From the NCBI GenBank assembly GCA_014376575.1, contig JACMRF010000035.1, forward strand, positions 1 through 7,140: a stretch of 7,140 bases of DNA. Direction: 5' to 3'. This stretch comes from Undibacterium sp. GTDB taxonomy: Bacteria; Pseudomonadota; Gammaproteobacteria; Burkholderiales; Burkholderiaceae. The notes below the pieces were generated by a model, which was given only the letters and a program-made list of their open reading frames with translations, was not told the origin of the DNA and searched no databases. Each line of letters begins with the position of its first letter. Positions within the stretch are counted from its first letter, which is position 1. Shown here one piece after another: positions 6,538-7,140 of this stretch. A program made the translations under genes and the position numbers.

Positions 6538-7140
6538 ATGATTTCATCTCTTACATCTGCTGTCACCACCAAGATGGCCAATGCGATTCGCGCCTTGTCC
6601 ATGGACGCTGTACAAAAAGCCAATTCAGGCCACCCTGGTGCGCCGATGGGGATGGCAGAAATCGCCGTCGCTTTGTGGGCTGGGCATTATCGTCATAATC
6701 CTACCAATCCTCAATGGATCAATCGTGATCGTTTTGTCTTGTCCAACGGTCATGGTTCAATGCTGCACTACTCGCTCTTGCATCTCACTGGCTATGCGTT
6801 GCCGATGGAAGAAATCCGCAATTTCCGTCAGATGCATTCCAAAACGGCGGGTCATTCTGAAGTCCATGTCACGCCGGGCGTAGAGACGACTACCGGGCCG
6901 CTGGGTCAGGGTATTACCAATGCGGTCGGTATGGCGCTTGCGGAGAAATTGTTGGCGGCGGAATTCAATCAGCCAGGCATGGACATCGTCGATCACCGTA
7001 CTTATGCCTTCATGGGCGACGGTTGTCTGATGGAAGGTATTTCACACGAAGCCTGTTCGCTGGCGGGCACTTTGCAACTGAGCAAGTTGACCGCATTCTG
7101 GGATGATAACGGCATTTCTATTGATGGCCATGTTGAGGGC
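6538..7140 (+). CDS. tkt: Transketolase, N-terminal part (partial at window end)
   Basis: Transketolase is a thiamine diphosphate enzyme of the non-oxidative pentose phosphate pathway. It moves two-carbon ketol units between sugar phosphates such as xylulose-5-P, ribose-5-P and erythrose-4-P. The 201 codons present are about 30% of the usual 660-670 residues and cover most of the PP domain; the frame runs off the window. Close agreement with E. coli TktA includes [14 protein letters not shown] (14-27), G-H-P-G-A-P-M-G-M (31-39, with His32), S-N-G-H-G-S (69-74, His72), H-S-K-T-A-G-H (100-106), [10 protein letters not shown] (116-125), and the cofactor/metal motif from G-D-G (160-162, Asp161) to D-D-N-G-I-S-I-D-G (189-197, Asn191). 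Trp188 stands where E. coli has Tyr. ATG 6538 is chosen as the first in-frame ATG giving a normal-length N-terminus; Met13 is an alternative. No clear Shine-Dalgarno is visible. Confidence 0.96.
   Translation, partial: MISSLTSAVTTKMANAIRALSMDAVQKANSGHPGAPMGMAEIAVALWAGHYRHNPTNPQWINRDRFVLSNGHGSMLHYSLLHLTGYALPMEEIRNFRQMHSKTAGHSEVHVTPGVETTTGPLGQGITNAVGMALAEKLLAAEFNQPGMDIVDHRTYAFMGDGCLMEGISHEACSLAGTLQLSKLTAFWDDNGISIDGHVEG

Noticed and set aside
6429..6883. Plus-strand open frames at 6429-6698 and 6581-6883.
   Set aside because: They are out of phase with the clear transketolase frame starting at 6538 and show no family features.

Overview
The window looks like a chromosomal segment of a betaproteobacterium, most likely from the Burkholderiales. 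The wording of transketolase, RsmE and PurT fits that group, and the moderate GC content with AT-leaning stretches suggests an Oxalobacteraceae-like host such as Undibacterium or Herminiimonas. That placement is an inference from protein wording and base composition; no search was run. I see no transposase, phage gene, CRISPR array, rRNA or tRNA.

Layout. (1) 1-3555, plus strand: the 3' half of a PhnD-type periplasmic substrate-binding protein gene, followed after 3 nt by a 1018-residue hybrid sensor kinase. The kinase reads as TM, periplasmic sensor, TM, HAMP, PAS, HisKA, HATPase, REC, REC, Hpt. The pair reads as one sensory operon. No transporter permease or ATPase and no response regulator is visible in the window. 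(2) 3556-3875: a 320-base gap with a weak terminator-like hairpin and a consensus -10 box just before the next gene. (3) 3876-5081, plus strand: purT, the formate-dependent GAR transformylase of purine synthesis. (4) 5082-5532: a 451-base gap between convergent genes, rich in inverted repeats and holding no convincing gene. (5) 5533-6258, minus strand: rsmE, a 16S rRNA methyltransferase. (6) 6259-6537: a divergent promoter region with candidate promoters and a phased 11-bp triple repeat. (7) 6538-7140, plus strand: the N-terminal 201 codons of transketolase, running off the window.

How the genes relate. purT, rsmE and tkt are ordinary housekeeping genes. Transketolase supplies pentose phosphates, the precursors of PRPP, which purine synthesis consumes; PurT acts in that pathway, but it lies in a separate transcription unit. 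The kinase with its binding protein is the accessory part of the window. The most plausible reading is a ligand-binding protein that feeds a periplasmic signal into a multistep phosphorelay whose final regulator is encoded elsewhere.

Nothing here is clearly a new system. The items most worth a second look are the binding-protein/kinase pair, the fold-rich purT-rsmE gap, and the phased repeat in front of tkt.
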